From NCBI GenBank assembly GCA_030643245.1, contig DAOWME010000160.1, positions 1 to 7,196 on the forward strand: a stretch of 7,196 bases of DNA. Reading direction: 5' to 3'. Under the pieces are notes generated by a model. That model was given only the letters and a program-made list of their open reading frames with translations, made no database searches and was not told where the DNA came from. Positions 6,846 to 7,196 of this stretch are shown piece by piece. Made by a program: the position numbers and the translations under genes. The first letter of the stretch is position 1, and each line of letters starts with the position of its first letter. This DNA comes from Deltaproteobacteria bacterium. Lineage in GTDB: Bacteria; Desulfobacterota; UBA8473.

Positions 6846-7100
6846 TCAGTTGTTCCCTCGTCCCTCGTTCCCACGCTCCTGCGTGGGAACGAGATCATCG
6901 TACACTTTACCATTGGCCACCAATACCGTTCGGCACCTTTTTTGCCTCAACTGCATACGACCATCCTTTTGGCTATATCGACGGTAAAGGAGCTTATACT
7001 TTTTGTCATCGTCCCCAAGCCTATCTGAAGTGCTATTGATTATCAGCATTAATGGGGACAGGATCTTACCAAAAACAATTTTATCGCTGTAGTTTATCAT
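6846..7100 (-). CDS. Doubtful small hypothetical protein, possibly truncated by a palindromic repeat
   Basis: An 84-codon frame on the minus strand has an excellent ribosome binding site: AAAGGAGG, four bases before the ATG. The N-terminal part (about 1-50) is basic and mixed, including LSPLMLIINSTSDRLGDDD and YKLLYRRY. I recognise no family. The last 14 or so residues (LVPTQERGNEG and on) are encoded by the palindromic repeat at 6864-6893, a sign that the natural C-terminus was lost or that the frame is a remnant. The start and ribosome binding site lie in the inverted repeat 7096-7135. It may be a real small gene, a gene fragment ended by the repeat, or chance. Confidence 0.35.
   Translation of the reverse strand: MINYSDKIVFGKILSPLMLIINSTSDRLGDDDKKYKLLYRRYSQKDGRMQLRQKRCRTVLVANGKVYDDLVPTQERGNEGRGNN
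6864..6893. repeat. GC-rich palindromic repeat (REP-like), 13-bp perfect stem
   Basis: CTCGTTCCCACGC and GCGTGGGAACGAG form a perfect 13-bp inverted repeat around the loop TCCT. Just before it, CCCTCGT is present twice in tandem (6855-6861, 6862-6868). From memory, very similar GTTCCCACGC/GCGTGGGAAC palindromes are scattered in many bacterial genomes, as expected of REP-type elements mobilised by RAYT (TnpA-REP) transposases; no such transposase is in this window. No T-run follows on either strand, so it is unlikely to be an intrinsic terminator. Confidence 0.75.
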
Positions 7101-7135
7101 GACGCCTCCTTTATGGCAGAAATTAGCGTCATGAT
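7096..7135. promoter_or_regulatory. 10-bp inverted repeat enclosing a ribosome binding site and start codon
   Basis: ATCATGACGC (7096-7105) and GCGTCATGAT (7126-7135) are perfect inverted repeats 20 bp apart. In the minus-strand reading, the spacer holds AAAGGAG and the second arm holds the ATG of the 84-codon frame, so the initiation region could fold into a hairpin that hides the start. Alternatively it is a DNA operator, since a possible -10 box lies at 7139-7144. Confidence 0.5.
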
Positions 7136-7144
7136 TAAATCATA
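7131..7144 (-). promoter_or_regulatory. Palindrome overlapping a candidate -10 box
   Basis: ATGATTAAATCAT (7131-7143) is a perfect palindrome with one central base. On the minus strand TATGAT (7139-7144) matches the sigma70 -10 box at five of six positions, but no good -35 box is found 16-18 bp upstream. With the arms at 7096-7105 and 7126-7135, this places three ATCAT/ATGAT half-sites within about 50 bases (7096-7100, 7131-7135, 7139-7143), as in an autoregulated operator. Beyond this, to 7196, only AT-rich DNA without a gene is seen. Confidence 0.3.
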
Positions 7145-7196
7145 GATTTCGGCGATTGTTCATAGTGCATTTCACTTTTTTATTAAATAGTTACAG

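Noticed and set aside
6864..6893. The 13-bp-stem palindrome as an intrinsic terminator of lipM or of a neighbour
   Set aside because: No T-run follows on either strand, and it lies upstream of lipM rather than at its end.
6780..7028. Plus-strand frame of 82 codons
   Set aside because: It crosses the palindrome, is antisense to the better-supported minus-strand frame, and its sequence shows no recognisable domain; only a modest AAGGAA upstream supports it.
1..7196. CRISPR array, tRNA or rRNA gene, transposase or defence system
   Set aside because: No regularly spaced repeats, no tRNA-like or rRNA-like stretches, and no coding region with such domains were seen on either strand.

Overview
The window looks like an ordinary chromosomal stretch of a diderm, probably anaerobic bacterium, most likely Desulfobacterota ('Deltaproteobacteria'). 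The grounds are family-level and inferred: an outer-membrane-type lipoprotein beside a class A penicillin-binding protein, an FmdE-family zinc protein (common in anaerobes such as sulfate reducers and syntrophs), a LipM-type octanoyltransferase, and intergenic DNA full of short degenerate repeats. No phage, plasmid, CRISPR, rRNA or tRNA gene is seen.

Layout. Positions 1-255 are a gene-free leader with an AT-rich palindrome and a 36-bp repeat. Positions 271-3216 encode a large bifunctional peptidoglycan synthase (GT51 glycosyltransferase plus transpeptidase). All three transpeptidase motifs are present, with an unusually long, helix-rich stretch between the second and third. A good sigma70-like promoter (3196-3224) overlaps the end of that gene. 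It drives, or adds to, a rightward run of three genes: a helical, TPR-like lipoprotein (3298-4854), a 62-residue protein of unknown function (4888-5076) and an FmdE-family protein (5109-5669). Positions 5670-5874 are a convergent intergenic region made of repeat-like pieces. Positions 5875-6714 on the minus strand encode LipM. Positions 6715-7196 hold a weak lipM promoter, a perfect 13-bp-stem palindrome, and a doubtful 84-codon minus-strand reading frame whose start lies in a 10-bp inverted repeat.

How the genes may work together. The most interesting pairing is the PBP and the adjacent lipoprotein. In Escherichia coli (LpoA, LpoB) and Pseudomonas (LpoP), outer-membrane lipoproteins activate class A PBPs, and LpoA and LpoP carry TPR-like folds. 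The pair here could be an independent version of that arrangement, with the extra transpeptidase segment as a possible contact site. This is inference from gene order and architecture. The FmdE-like protein and LipM look like unrelated metabolic neighbours (metal or one-carbon enzyme support, and lipoyl cofactor assembly).

I do not see a clear novel defence or mobile system. The observations most worth checking are the PBP/lipoprotein pair, the PBP insertion, the regulatory-looking inverted repeats at 7096-7144 and 3253-3291, and the repeat family shared by the two intergenic regions.
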